Shown here: positions 5,934 through 14,105 of the stretch, one piece after another | Position numbering within the stretch: position 1 is the stretch's first letter | Layout of the letters: every line of letters begins with the position of its first letter | Assembly: GCA_023386795.1 (NCBI GenBank) | Contig: JAEWJB010000038.1 | Location: 1 to 15,650 of the forward strand | Source of the DNA: Pseudomonadota bacterium | GTDB taxonomy: Bacteria > Pseudomonadota > Gammaproteobacteria > Xanthomonadales > Xanthomonadaceae | Direction of reading: 5' to 3' | Length of the DNA stretch: 15,650 nt | The notes under the pieces: generated by a model | Seen by the model: only the letters and a program-made list of their open reading frames with translations | Database searches by the model: none | What the model was told of the DNA's origin: nothing | Program-made: the position numbers and the translations under genes

Positions 5934-6113
5934 TCAGCTGACCTGCTTGAGGATCCACGTCACCGCGGTGATCCAGCACACGATCACGAACCAGGCCAGC
6001 ACGGCATTGGACGCGATGCCGCGCCGGTGCCTGACAAACAGGTTCACCAGCAGCGCGATGACCAAGGGAACCACGAACAGGGCCGTCGGCCCTACCCACC
6101 ACGGCAGATCCAT
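5934..6113 (-). CDS. Small two-helix membrane protein, function unknown
   Basis: I do not recognise a family. The 59-residue product has two clear hydrophobic helices (about 9-27 and 38-56) joined by a basic loop (RHRR at 28-31), which puts the loop in the cytoplasm under the positive-inside rule. The start is ATG 6111-6113 because AAAGGA lies nine nt upstream; an ATG at 6120-6122 would add three residues but abuts that ribosome site. It lies 86 nt downstream of accA on the same strand, behind a hairpin without a T run, so it may be read through from accA. Hydrophobic pattern, ribosome site and codon use favour a real gene; conservation is untested. Confidence 0.68.
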   Translation of the reverse strand: MDLPWWVGPTALFVVPLVIALLVNLFVRHRRGIASNAVLAWFVIVCWITAVTWILKQVS

Positions 6114-6157
6114 GCGCGTCATTCCTTTGCGGGAGCCGCGGCCATCCTAGCGCGGTG

Positions 6158-6184
6158 GCCGGCACGACGCATCCGCGTGCCGGC
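6158..6184 (-). terminator. Hairpin after accA, weak terminator or attenuator
   Basis: A perfect 9-bp stem (GCCGGCACG 6158-6166 with CGTGCCGGC 6176-6184, 9-nt loop) starts 16 nt after the accA stop on the minus strand. No T run follows, so it is not a classical intrinsic terminator. It may protect the 3' end of the dnaE-accA transcript or cause partial termination before the small membrane protein gene. Confidence 0.4.
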
Positions 6185-6199
6185 CCGCGGGGCGGCGGG

Positions 6200-7159
6200 T
6201 CAGGCCGCCTCGTAGGCGCCGTAACTGCGCAGCCGCTCGTAGCGCTGCTGCAGCAGGGTATCGACCGGAATCTTCTCCAGCGCGTCGAGCTCGTTGAGCA
6301 GCACGGCCTTCAGGCGCTTGCCCATCTGGTTCGGGTTGCGGTGCGCGCCGCCGATCGGTTCGCGGATGATCTTGTCGACCAGGCCCAGCGACTTGAGCCG
6401 CGGCGCGGTCAGGCCCAGCTGTTCGGCGGCATCCTTCGCCTTGCCGGCATCCTTCCACAGGATCGAGGCGCAGCCTTCCGGCGAGATCACCGAGTAGGTG
6501 CCGTACTCCAGCATCAGCGTGCGGTCACCCACGCCGATCGCCAGCGCGCCGCCCGAGCCGCCTTCGCCGATCACCGTGCAGATCACCGGGATCTTCAGCT
6601 CGGCCATCTCCAGCAGGTTGCGCGCGATGGCTTCGGACTGGCCGCGTTCTTCCGCGCCGATGCCCGGGTAGGCGCCGGGGGTGTCGATGAAGGTCAGCAG
6701 CGGCAGGCGGAAGCGCTCGGCGAGCTTCATCAGGCGCAGCGCCTTGCGGTAGCCCTCCGGGCGCGGCATGCCGAAGTTGCGTGCGACCTTGCTCTTGGTA
6801 TCACGGCCCTTCTGGTGGCCGATGATCACCACCGGCCGGCCATTGATGCGGCCCAGGCCGCCGACGATGGCCTTGTCGTCGGCATAGGCACGGTCGCCCG
6901 CCAGTTCCTGGAATTCGTCGCAGAAGATGCGGATGTAGTCCAGCGTGTACGGCCGCTGCGGGTGGCGAGCCAGCTGCGAGACCTGCCAGGCCGACAGGTC
7001 GCGGAAGATCTGCGCGGTGCGGATGCGCAGCTTGTCGCGCAGGGCCTTGACCTCGGCGTCCACGTTGACGGCCGGGCCGGTGCTGGCGTTGCGCAGTTCC
7101 TGGATCTTGGCTTCCAGATCGGCGATGGGTTGCTCGAAGTCGAGGTAGTTCGGATTCAT
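6200..7159 (-). CDS. accA: Acetyl-CoA carboxylase carboxyltransferase subunit alpha
   Basis: A 319-residue alpha subunit of the carboxyltransferase half of acetyl-CoA carboxylase. With AccD it moves the carboxyl group from biotin on AccB to acetyl-CoA, giving malonyl-CoA, the first committed step of fatty-acid synthesis. N-terminal helices (1-60) lead to a crotonase-fold core with FIDTPGAYPG (157-166), the oxyanion/glycine-rich GEGGSGGALAI (198-208) and SPEGCASILW (226-235). Length equals E. coli AccA (319). The start at ATG 7157-7159 (MNPNYLDFEQPI) matches the family; no clear ribosome site is seen. It is last in the lpxD-to-accA cluster, 82 nt after dnaE, a gap large enough for its own promoter although none is obvious. 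The frame is open further upstream but only antisense to dnaE coding sequence. Confidence 0.97.
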   Translation of the reverse strand: MNPNYLDFEQPIADLEAKIQELRNASTGPAVNVDAEVKALRDKLRIRTAQIFRDLSAWQVSQLARHPQRPYTLDYIRIFCDEFQELAGDRAYADDKAIVGGLGRINGRPVVIIGHQKGRDTKSKVARNFGMPRPEGYRKALRLMKLAERFRLPLLTFIDTPGAYPGIGAEERGQSEAIARNLLEMAELKIPVICTVIGEGGSGGALAIGVGDRTLMLEYGTYSVISPEGCASILWKDAGKAKDAAEQLGLTAPRLKSLGLVDKIIREPIGGAHRNPNQMGKRLKAVLLNELDALEKIPVDTLLQQRYERLRSYGAYEAA

Positions 7160-7241
7160 GGGAAGCCGGTCGGACGAAAGGGGGCAAGTGTAGCCGAAGG
7201 GGCGCGAACCACCCGTACGCAGGCGTCCGGGTGGGGAAGGA

Positions 7242-10200
7242 CTATTGCGCCCAGGGCGGGTTGTATTTGACCTTGACGGTGCGCACGGCCGGGTCGGCGC
7301 GCAGGCCGTCAAGCAGCTGCGGCGCGATGCGCACGCCCTGGCCGCCGTTGACGTCGAGCATGCCGGCCACGGTGCCCTGCGGCGAACCGACCAGCAGGTC
7401 GAACCGGATCGGCGTACGGCCCGGGCGGTGCGCGGCGAGCAGGCCGTCCACACGCGCGAAAGCCTGGCGGTCGCGCAGGTCCAGGCGCAGCGCAAGGTGG
7501 CGGGCGTGCTCGGCGCAGACTTGTTCGTAGTCCCACACCTGGCGGATGCGCAGTGCGTACCCGCCGTTGAATTCATCCTCGCGCAGCCCGCCCTTGACGA
7601 TCAGGATGCGGTCGCGGGTGAGCAGGTGGCCGAACTCGGCCAGGCCATCGGAGAACGCGCTGCATTCCACGCGGCCGCGACCGTCTTCCAGCTGCACGAA
7701 TACCTGGCTGTCGCCCTTGCGGCGCACGCCGACCACCTGGCCGGCGAGGATCGCGCTGACTTCCGGGCGCCAGCGCTTCTCGCCGCCGTCGCCACCGCCG
7801 CGGCCGGAAGACTGCGAGGACCAGATGCGATCGAGTGCGCCGAGGTCGCATCCGACCAGTTCCCTCACCTCGTCGCGGTACGGGTCGAACGGGTGGCCGC
7901 TGAGGTAGAAGCCGAGCGTGTCGCGTTCGCCGGTGAGCAGTTGGCCCAGCGGCCACTCCTTGGACTCGGGCAGCTCCAGGCGCATCGCCGGGGCGGCCGG
8001 GTCGGGCCCACCGAACAGCGAGTTCTGGCCGGAAGCCTTCTCCCGTGCCATCTGGTCGGTGGCCTTGAGCACTTCGGGCAGCTGCAGCATCAGCGAGGCG
8101 CGGTTGCGGCCGAGGCCGTCGAGCGCGCCGGCGTTGATCATCGCCTCCAGTGTCCGCCGGTTGAGCTTGGAGGAATCCACGCGCGTGCAGAAATCCAGCA
8201 GGGTCTCGTAACGCCCGCCGCGGATGCGTTCCTCTACGATCGCCTCGCAGGCGCCCCGGCCGACGCCCTTGATCGCCCCCAGCCCGTACTGGATCGTGTC
8301 GGCGGTCGCCGCCTCGAACATGTAGGCCGAATCGTTGACGCGCGGCGGCAGCACCGTCAGGCCGAGGTTGCGCACCTCGTCCAGGAAGCCGACCACCTTG
8401 TCGGTGTTGTCCATGTCCGAGGACAGCGTGGCGGCCATGAACTCGGCGGGGTAGTGCCGCTTGAGCCACGCGGTCTGGTAGCTCACCAGTGCATAGGCGG
8501 CGGCGTGCGACTTGTTGAAGCCGTAGCCGGCGAACTTCTCCATCAGGTCGAAGATCGCGTCGGCCTTGGCTTCGCCCACGCCGTCCTTGGCCGCGCCCTC
8601 GCGGAAAATCTCGCGGTGCTTGGCCATCTCGGCCGGCACCTTCTTGCCCATCGCGCGGCGCAGCAGGTCGGCGCCGCCGAGCGAGTAGCCGCCGACGATC
8701 TGCGCCATCTGCATGACCTGCTCCTGGTACACCATGATGCCGTAGGTGTCCTTGAGGATGGTCTCGGTGCGCGGGTCGGGGTATTCGATTTCCTCGCGCC
8801 CGTGCTTGCGGTCCACGAAGCTGGGGATCAGGTCCATCGGGCCGGGGCGGTACAGCGACACCAGCGCGATGAGGTCTTCGAAACGGTCGGGCTTGGCGTC
8901 CTTCAGCAGGCGGCGCATGCCCGAGGATTCGAACTGGAACACCGCGCCGGTGTTGCCCGAGGCGAAGATGTCCTTGTAGGTCGGTGCGTCGTCCAGCGGC
9001 AGCGCGGCGATGTCGATCGGCTCGATGCCGGCGCGCGCATGCCGCGCGTTGATCGCCTTCACCGCCCAGTCGATGATCGTCAGCGTGCGCAGGCCGAGGA
9101 AGTCGAACTTCACCAGGCCGACTTCTTCCACGTCGTTCTTGTCGAACTGGGTGACCGGGTTCTTGCCGCGGCCGTCCTCGTCGTGTTCGGCGAACAGCGG
9201 GCAGAACTCGGCCAGCGGCTCGGGCGCGATCACCACGCCGCCGGCATGCTTGCCGGCGTTGCGGGTGAGGTCCTCGAGCTGGCGCGCCAGGTCCATCAGG
9301 TCGCGCACGTCGTCTTCGGACTGGTAGCGCTGGATCAGGTCTGGCGAGGCCATCTCCGAGTCCTTGCCTTCGCCCATCGCGTCCTTCAGCGTCACGCCGA
9401 GGATGTTGGGGATCAGCTTGGCCACGCCATCGACCAGGCCGTACGGGAAGCCCAGCACGCGGCCGGCATCGCGCACCACCGCCTTGGCGGCCATGGTGCC
9501 GTAGGTGATGATCTGGCTGACGCGCTCGCGGCCGTACTTGCGCGCGACGTAGTCGATGACCTCGTCGCGGCGGTCCATGCAGAAGTCGATGTCGAAGTCG
9601 GGCATCGACACGCGTTCGGGGTTGAGGAAGCGCTCGAACAGCAGGTTGTACGGGATCGGGTCCAGGTCGGTGATGTTCAGTGCCCAGGCCACCAGCGAAC
9701 CGGCACCGGAACCACGGCCCGGGCCGACCGGGATGCCGTTGTCCTTGCCCCACTGGATGAAGTCGGCCACGATCAGGAAGTAGCCGGGGAAACCCATCTT
9801 GATGATGGTGTCCAGCTCGAATTCCAGGCGGTCGAAGTAATCCTGGCGGGTCTTGCCCTCGGCCAGCGGGTTCTTTTCCAGGCGCGCTTCCAGGCCGCGC
9901 CGCGCGGTGCTGCGGATCCAGCTGTCGAGGGTCTCGTCCTCGGGCACCGGGTAGGCGGGCAGGAAGTAGGTGCCCAGCCGCATCTCGATGTTGCAGCGCT
10001 GTGCCAGCGCCAGCGTGTTGTCGATCGCGTCGGGGATGTCGGCGAACAGCGCCGCCATCTCTTCCTGTGATTTCAGGTATTGCTGGTCGGTGTAATCGCG
10101 CGGACGCCGCGGGTCGTCGAGCACGCGGCCGGAGGCGATGCACACGCGCGCTTCGTGCGCGGGGAAATCCGTGGCGTGCAGGAAGCGCACGTTGTTGCTG

Positions 10201-10829
10201 GCGATCACCGGCAGGCCGCGCTGGCCGGCGGCCTGCAGCGCGAACTGGTTGAACGCCTCCTCGCCTTCGCGGCCGGTGCGCGTCAGCTCCAGGTGCAGGC
10301 CGTCTCCGAACACGCGCTGCCAGTCGGCCAGTTGCTGCTCGGCCAGGTCATGGCGGTGCTCGCCGAACAGGCGGCCGGCCAGGCTGTCGCGCCCGGCCAG
10401 CGCGAACAGGTTGTGGTGATGCTCGGCCAGCCACTCCGGGCGAACGGCCACGCCGCCCTCGGGGCGATGGCCTTCCATCCACGCGCGCGTGAGCAGGCGA
10501 GAGAGGCTCAGGTAGCCCTCGCGGTCGCGGCACAGCAGGGTGAGCTTCCACGGTGCCTGGTCGGGCGTGGCGATCATCACGTCGGCACCGGCGATGGGCT
10601 TGATGCCCACCGCTTCGGCGGCCTTGTAGAACTTGACCAGGGCGAAGAGGTTGTTGAGATCGGTGACCGCCAGCGCGGGCAGCCCCAGTTCCACCGCGCG
10701 GCTCAGCAGGTTGGCGCGCTTGGCCTTGGCCGGGTCGGCCTGCTCCGGCTTCTCGGGCACGCGGATGGTGGAATCCGCCAGCGAGAACTCGGTGTGGACG
10801 TGGAGATGGACGAAGCGGGAGGTGGTCAT
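7242..10829 (-). CDS. dnaE: DNA polymerase III subunit alpha
   Basis: The 1195-residue replicative polymerase subunit, similar in length to E. coli DnaE (1160). It has an N-terminal PHP domain (HLHVHTEFSLADS 8-20, VTDLNNLFALVKFY 55-68), then palm/fingers with GPGRGSGAGSLVAW (369-382) and catalytic aspartates in MPDFDIDF (Asp411, Asp413) and GLVKFDFLGL (Asp576), equivalent to E. coli Asp401, Asp403 and Asp555. FNKSHAAAYA lies at 771-780, a beta-clamp-binding motif QNSLF at 935-939, an OB fold at about 1023-1100, and a C-terminal tau-binding region. A Gly/Ser-rich linker (1005-1017) precedes the OB fold. The start is ATG 10827-10829; the ribosome site is weak, and a perfect 16-bp palindrome lies 4 nt upstream of the start. 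It follows rnhB by 88 nt. Confidence 0.98.
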   Translation of the reverse strand: MTTSRFVHLHVHTEFSLADSTIRVPEKPEQADPAKAKRANLLSRAVELGLPALAVTDLNNLFALVKFYKAAEAVGIKPIAGADVMIATPDQAPWKLTLLCRDREGYLSLSRLLTRAWMEGHRPEGGVAVRPEWLAEHHHNLFALAGRDSLAGRLFGEHRHDLAEQQLADWQRVFGDGLHLELTRTGREGEEAFNQFALQAAGQRGLPVIASNNVRFLHATDFPAHEARVCIASGRVLDDPRRPRDYTDQQYLKSQEEMAALFADIPDAIDNTLALAQRCNIEMRLGTYFLPAYPVPEDETLDSWIRSTARRGLEARLEKNPLAEGKTRQDYFDRLEFELDTIIKMGFPGYFLIVADFIQWGKDNGIPVGPGRGSGAGSLVAWALNITDLDPIPYNLLFERFLNPERVSMPDFDIDFCMDRRDEVIDYVARKYGRERVSQIITYGTMAAKAVVRDAGRVLGFPYGLVDGVAKLIPNILGVTLKDAMGEGKDSEMASPDLIQRYQSEDDVRDLMDLARQLEDLTRNAGKHAGGVVIAPEPLAEFCPLFAEHDEDGRGKNPVTQFDKNDVEEVGLVKFDFLGLRTLTIIDWAVKAINARHARAGIEPIDIAALPLDDAPTYKDIFASGNTGAVFQFESSGMRRLLKDAKPDRFEDLIALVSLYRPGPMDLIPSFVDRKHGREEIEYPDPRTETILKDTYGIMVYQEQVMQMAQIVGGYSLGGADLLRRAMGKKVPAEMAKHREIFREGAAKDGVGEAKADAIFDLMEKFAGYGFNKSHAAAYALVSYQTAWLKRHYPAEFMAATLSSDMDNTDKVVGFLDEVRNLGLTVLPPRVNDSAYMFEAATADTIQYGLGAIKGVGRGACEAIVEERIRGGRYETLLDFCTRVDSSKLNRRTLEAMINAGALDGLGRNRASLMLQLPEVLKATDQMAREKASGQNSLFGGPDPAAPAMRLELPESKEWPLGQLLTGERDTLGFYLSGHPFDPYRDEVRELVGCDLGALDRIWSSQSSGRGGGDGGEKRWRPEVSAILAGQVVGVRRKGDSQVFVQLEDGRGRVECSAFSDGLAEFGHLLTRDRILIVKGGLREDEFNGGYALRIRQVWDYEQVCAEHARHLALRLDLRDRQAFARVDGLLAAHRPGRTPIRFDLLVGSPQGTVAGMLDVNGGQGVRIAPQLLDGLRADPAVRTVKVKYNPPWAQ

Positions 10830-10833
10830 GCCG

Positions 10834-10849
10834 GATCACTGCAGTGATC
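10834..10849. promoter_or_regulatory. Perfect 16-bp palindrome just before dnaE
   Basis: GATCACTGCAGTGATC is a perfect 16-bp palindrome ending 4 nt upstream of the dnaE start codon. It could be a protein-binding site or, in mRNA, a hairpin that occupies the ribosome-binding region. It carries two GATC sites and a central CTGCAG. It does not resemble the LexA box I would expect in xanthomonads. Function is unknown. Confidence 0.5.
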
Positions 10850-10917
10850 GGGCAGGTTAGCCCTCGGGGGAAGGGGGGGCAAGGCTTGACAGGGCACCGA
10901 CCCGGGCGCGGGCCGGG

Positions 10918-11595
10918 TCAGATCAGCAGCGCGGCTTCGGGCGCCGGTTCGGCGATGGCCAGCCCCAGCGCCTCGCGCACGGGCGAGAAGCTGCGCCGGT
11001 GTTCCGGGCAGGGACCGTGCTGGCGCAGCGCGGCCAGGTGCATCGGCGTGCTGTAGCCCTTGTGCTGGTCGAAGCCGTACTGCGGGTGCTGTTGGTGCAG
11101 CTGCACCATGTAGCGGTCGCGGGTGACCTTGGCGATGATCGAGGCGGCCATGATCGCGCGGTCGCGCCCATCGCCACCCACCAGCGCCTCGGCGCTGCAC
11201 GGCAAGGCCTTGGGCACGCGGTTGCCGTCGATGCGCGCATGCTCGGCCACGTGCGCCACGCCTTCGACCGCGCGGCGCATGCCGAGCATGGTTGCCTGGA
11301 AGATGTTGAGGGCGTCGACCTCCTCGGAGGTCATCAGCACGACGTGCCAGGCCAGGGCGCGCTCGACGATACGCGCGTAGAGCACCTCGCGGCGCTCGGC
11401 GGTGAGCTGCTTGGAATCGTCCTGGCGGTTGATGGGTGGCCGCGGGGGGTCGAACACCACCGCGGCCACCGCCACCGGGCCGGCGAGCGGGCCGCGTCCG
11501 GCTTCATCCACGCCGGCGATGCGTGGCGAGGCGGCACGCGCCGGCGCCATCACGAACAGCGCGCCGGTCGCATCGGCGGGCGTGCCGCGCTTCAT
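10918..11595 (-). CDS. rnhB: Ribonuclease HII
   Basis: A 225-residue RNase HII, which nicks RNA in RNA-DNA hybrids and removes single ribonucleotides misinserted in DNA. The signature AGVDEAGRGPLAGPV (27-41) holds the catalytic Asp30-Glu31; Asp123 (ARIDGN) and Asp142 (GGDGRDRAIMAASIIAKVTRD, aligned with KGD in E. coli) complete the metal site. Tyr182 in HKGYSTPMH is the GYxTxxH motif that recognises the ribonucleotide junction. The ATG at 11593-11595 overlaps the lpxB TGA (ATGA), so it is probably translated by coupling since no Shine-Dalgarno is evident; an internal Met16 (11550) would give a shorter form nearer the usual length (about 200). It lies between lpxB and dnaE, as in E. coli. Confidence 0.95.
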   Translation of the reverse strand: MKRGTPADATGALFVMAPARAASPRIAGVDEAGRGPLAGPVAVAAVVFDPPRPPINRQDDSKQLTAERREVLYARIVERALAWHVVLMTSEEVDALNIFQATMLGMRRAVEGVAHVAEHARIDGNRVPKALPCSAEALVGGDGRDRAIMAASIIAKVTRDRYMVQLHQQHPQYGFDQHKGYSTPMHLAALRQHGPCPEHRRSFSPVREALGLAIAEPAPEAALLI

Positions 11596-12839
11596 GCGGG
11601 CCGCCCGCTGGCCGGGCGCCTGCCCAGCAGTTCGGCCACCGCCTCGGCGGCGCGTGCGGAGGCATCGCGGCGCAGTTCGGCGTGCAGCTTCAGGTACTTC
11701 GGTTGCAGCGCGGCCACCTTCTGCGGATGCCGGAACCAGTCCACCACCGCGGCGGCCACGCGCGCGGGTGTGCAGTCCTGCTGGATCAGTTCCGGGGCGA
11801 GATCCTCGCCCGCCAGGATGTTGGGCAAGGCGAAGCGCTGAACCTTCAGCAGGCCCAGCATCTGCACGATGCGCGCGGTGAGCGGGGCGACCTTGTAGCC
11901 GACCACCATCGGCCGCTTGACCAGCATCGCCTCCAGCGTGGCGGTGCCGGAGGCGAGCAGCACCACGTCGGCGGCGATCATCGCGGTGCGCGCACGGCCG
12001 TCGAGCAGGTGCGAGCGCAGCATCGGCAGCGCCGAACGCGAGAGATGTTCGGCCAGCACGGGTTTGACCGCGCCATTGGCGGCCGGTACCAGCACCTGCA
12101 GGCCGGGCACCTGTTCGGAGGCCTGCCAGGCGGCTTCGAAGAAGGTCTCGGCCAGGCGGTTCACTTCGCCCAGGCGGCTGCCGGGCAGCACCGCCAGCAC
12201 GGGCGAAGAGGAGGAGATGCCGAGCGCGGCGCGCGCGGCATCGCGGTCGACCTGGTAGTCGATGTCGTCGGCCATCGGGTGGCCGACGAAGCGTGCGTCC
12301 ACGCCATGGCGGGCGTAGATCGGCGGCTCCATCGGGAACAGGCACAGCACCATGTCCGCGCTGGCGCCGATCTTCTCGGCGCGCTTTTCCTTCCACGCCC
12401 AGACCGACGGGCTGACGTAATGCACGGTGCGGATGCCGCGCTGCTTGAGCCACTTCTCCACGCCCAGGTTGAAGTCCGGCGCGTCGATGCCGATGAACAC
12501 GTCCGGTTCCCACGCCAGCAGGCGCTCGCGCAGCTCGCGGCGCAGCTTGAGCAGGCGCGGCAGGTGGCGCAGTACTTCGACCAGGCCCATCAGCGACAAC
12601 TCGCTGGCGTCGAACCAGGTTTCGCAACCGGCGTTGCGCATCGCATCGCCGCCGATGCCGGCGAACTGCGCATCGGGGAAGCGTTCGCGCAGCTGCGTGA
12701 TCAGTCCGGCACCGAGCAGGTCGCCCGAGGTTTCGCCTGCGACCAGCGCGATGCGCGGCGGACGCACGGAGGGCGTCGCGATCGAGGCGATGCGCGACGC
12801 GGTGTCGGGCACGGCCGTGGCCGGGTGCGGAACGCTCAT
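11592..12839 (-). CDS. lpxB: Lipid-A-disaccharide synthase
   Basis: A 415-residue glycosyltransferase (family GT19) that joins UDP-2,3-diacylglucosamine and lipid X into the lipid A disaccharide at the inner face of the cytoplasmic membrane. Motifs: ALVAGETSGDLLGA (31-44), GIDAPDFN (117-124, with the family aspartate), VHYVSPSVWAWK (139-150), FVGHPMAD (184-191), LPGSRLGE (218-225) and the nucleotide-binding ASGTATLEAM in the C-terminal half. It is about 30 residues longer than E. coli LpxB (382), mostly from an N-terminal leader (1-28) of low complexity, so a later start is possible, but the ATG at 12837-12839 overlaps the lpxA TGA in the usual ATGA manner. It is followed by rnhB with the same overlap. 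Confidence 0.97.
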   Translation of the reverse strand: MSVPHPATAVPDTASRIASIATPSVRPPRIALVAGETSGDLLGAGLITQLRERFPDAQFAGIGGDAMRNAGCETWFDASELSLMGLVEVLRHLPRLLKLRRELRERLLAWEPDVFIGIDAPDFNLGVEKWLKQRGIRTVHYVSPSVWAWKEKRAEKIGASADMVLCLFPMEPPIYARHGVDARFVGHPMADDIDYQVDRDAARAALGISSSSPVLAVLPGSRLGEVNRLAETFFEAAWQASEQVPGLQVLVPAANGAVKPVLAEHLSRSALPMLRSHLLDGRARTAMIAADVVLLASGTATLEAMLVKRPMVVGYKVAPLTARIVQMLGLLKVQRFALPNILAGEDLAPELIQQDCTPARVAAAVVDWFRHPQKVAALQPKYLKLHAELRRDASARAAEAVAELLGRRPASGRPA

Positions 12840-13627
12840 CGCAGCAGCGGACGCTCCGCGTGTTCGATGAAGTCCAGCATGTCCTTCACGTCGGGGCTCT
12901 GCTCGGCCTGTTCGGCGAGCTGCACCTTGGCCTCGGCCAGCGGCAGGCCGGCGACGTACAGCGTGCGGTAGGCGCGCTTGATCGCCGCGATGCGCTCGGC
13001 ATCGAAGCCGCGGCGCTTGAGGCCTTCGCTGTTGATGCCGCGCGGGCGGCCGAGCGAGTCGCTGCCGACCATGGTGAACGGTGGCACGTCGCCGTTGGTC
13101 AGCGCGCCCATGCCCAGGAACGCGTGCGCGCCGATGCGGCAGAACTGGTGGGCGCCGGCGAAGCCACTGATGATCACGTAATCGCCCACGGTGACATGGC
13201 CGGCCAGCGTGGTGTTGTTGGAGAACACGCAGTGGTTGCCGACATGGCAGTCATGCGCCACGTGGGTGTAGGCGAGCATCCAGTTGTCGTGGCCGATGGT
13301 GGTCACACCGCCGCCGCCGCCGGTGCCGCGGTTGAGGGTGACGAACTCGCGGAATACGTTGCGGTCGCCGATCACCAGTTCGGTGCGCTCGCCGCCGAAC
13401 TTCTTGTCCTGCGGCTCGCCGCCGACGGCGACGTGGCCGATGAAGCGGTTGTCGCGGCCGATGCGGGTCGGGCCGTGGATCGAGCAATGTGGGCCGACCT
13501 CGGTGTTCTCGCCGATCTCGACATCCGCGCCGATGAAGGTGAAGGCACCGACACGCACGCCGGCCGCCAGGCGGGCGGACGGGTCGATCACCGCGGTGGG
13601 GTGGATCAGGGGGGCGCTATCGCTCAT
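12836..13627 (-). CDS. lpxA: UDP-N-acetylglucosamine acyltransferase
   Basis: A 263-residue enzyme, the usual family length, that moves a 3-hydroxyacyl chain from ACP to the 3-OH of UDP-GlcNAc, the first step of lipid A synthesis. It is a left-handed beta-helix built from hexapeptide repeats from about residue 9 to 190, with a helical C-terminus (GLKRRGFDAERIAAIKRAY). The catalytic base His125 and neighbour His122 lie in YTHVAHDCHVGNH. Position 173, the acyl-length ruler (Gly in E. coli, Met at the equivalent site in Pseudomonas aeruginosa), is Met here (GAHAFLGMGALTNGD), pointing to C10-C11 chains. The start is ATG 13625-13627, with a strong GGAGG four nt upstream, over an ATG at 13657 that would overlap fabZ. 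It begins 16 nt after fabZ and overlaps lpxB by 4 nt. Confidence 0.97.
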   Translation of the reverse strand: MSDSAPLIHPTAVIDPSARLAAGVRVGAFTFIGADVEIGENTEVGPHCSIHGPTRIGRDNRFIGHVAVGGEPQDKKFGGERTELVIGDRNVFREFVTLNRGTGGGGGVTTIGHDNWMLAYTHVAHDCHVGNHCVFSNNTTLAGHVTVGDYVIISGFAGAHQFCRIGAHAFLGMGALTNGDVPPFTMVGSDSLGRPRGINSEGLKRRGFDAERIAAIKRAYRTLYVAGLPLAEAKVQLAEQAEQSPDVKDMLDFIEHAERPLLR

Positions 13628-13643
13628 CGTTCCTCCGCTGGCC

Positions 13644-14105
13644 TCAGCCCTTGGCACCGGCGCACATGACCTCGGCGCAGGCGACGATCTCGCCGTTGAC
13701 CTTGGCCTCGCCGTAGTACCAGCCCATGTTGCGGATCAGGCGCTTCATCTGCACTTCGAGCATCAGCACGTCGCCGGGGACGACCTGCTTGTTGAAGCGC
13801 GCGTTCTCGACCTTGACCATGTAGAACAACTTCGACTGCGCGTCGCGGCCCAGGCTCAGCTGGGTCATCACGCCACCGGCCTGGGCCAGCGCCTCGATGA
13901 TCAGCACGCCGGGCATGATCGGCCGGCCGGGGAAGTGGCCCTGGAAATAGGGTTCGTTGATGCTGACGTTCTTCTGCGCGACGATGCGCTTGGCCTCGAC
14001 GTCGAGCTCCAGCACCTTGTCCACCAGCAGGAACGGGTAGCGGTGCGGAATCAGCTCCTGGATCTGGGTGACGTCGATCGGCAGCTGCAGGGTGTCGTCG
14101 TTCAT
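13644..14105 (-). CDS. fabZ: 3-hydroxyacyl-[acyl-carrier-protein] dehydratase FabZ
   Basis: A 153-residue hot-dog-fold dehydratase that removes water from 3-hydroxyacyl-ACP in fatty-acid elongation. The catalytic pair is His57 in YFQGHFPGRPIMPGV and Glu71 in LIIEALAQAGG; the N-terminal LIPHRYPFLLVDKV (18-31) and the core FYMVKVENARFNKQVVPGD are typical. ATG 14103-14105 has an excellent AAGGAG five nt upstream and overlaps the lpxD TGA (ATGA). FabZ draws on the same 3-hydroxyacyl-ACP pool as LpxD and LpxA, so its place between them ties membrane phospholipid and lipid A synthesis together. The same gene order occurs in E. coli. Confidence 0.97.
   Translation of the reverse strand: MNDDTLQLPIDVTQIQELIPHRYPFLLVDKVLELDVEAKRIVAQKNVSINEPYFQGHFPGRPIMPGVLIIEALAQAGGVMTQLSLGRDAQSKLFYMVKVENARFNKQVVPGDVLMLEVQMKRLIRNMGWYYGEAKVNGEIVACAEVMCAGAKG

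Noticed and set aside
7245..10070. A 941-codon open frame on the plus strand opposite dnaE
   Set aside because: It lies wholly antisense to a full-length dnaE with intact motifs. Its product is rich in His, Arg, Val, Gln and Ala without recognisable domains, the usual shadow of a high-GC gene.
13628..13657. Earlier lpxA start at 13657
   Set aside because: It would overlap fabZ, lacks a ribosome site and adds ten residues not typical of LpxA; ATG 13627 has GGAGG and restores His125 numbering.
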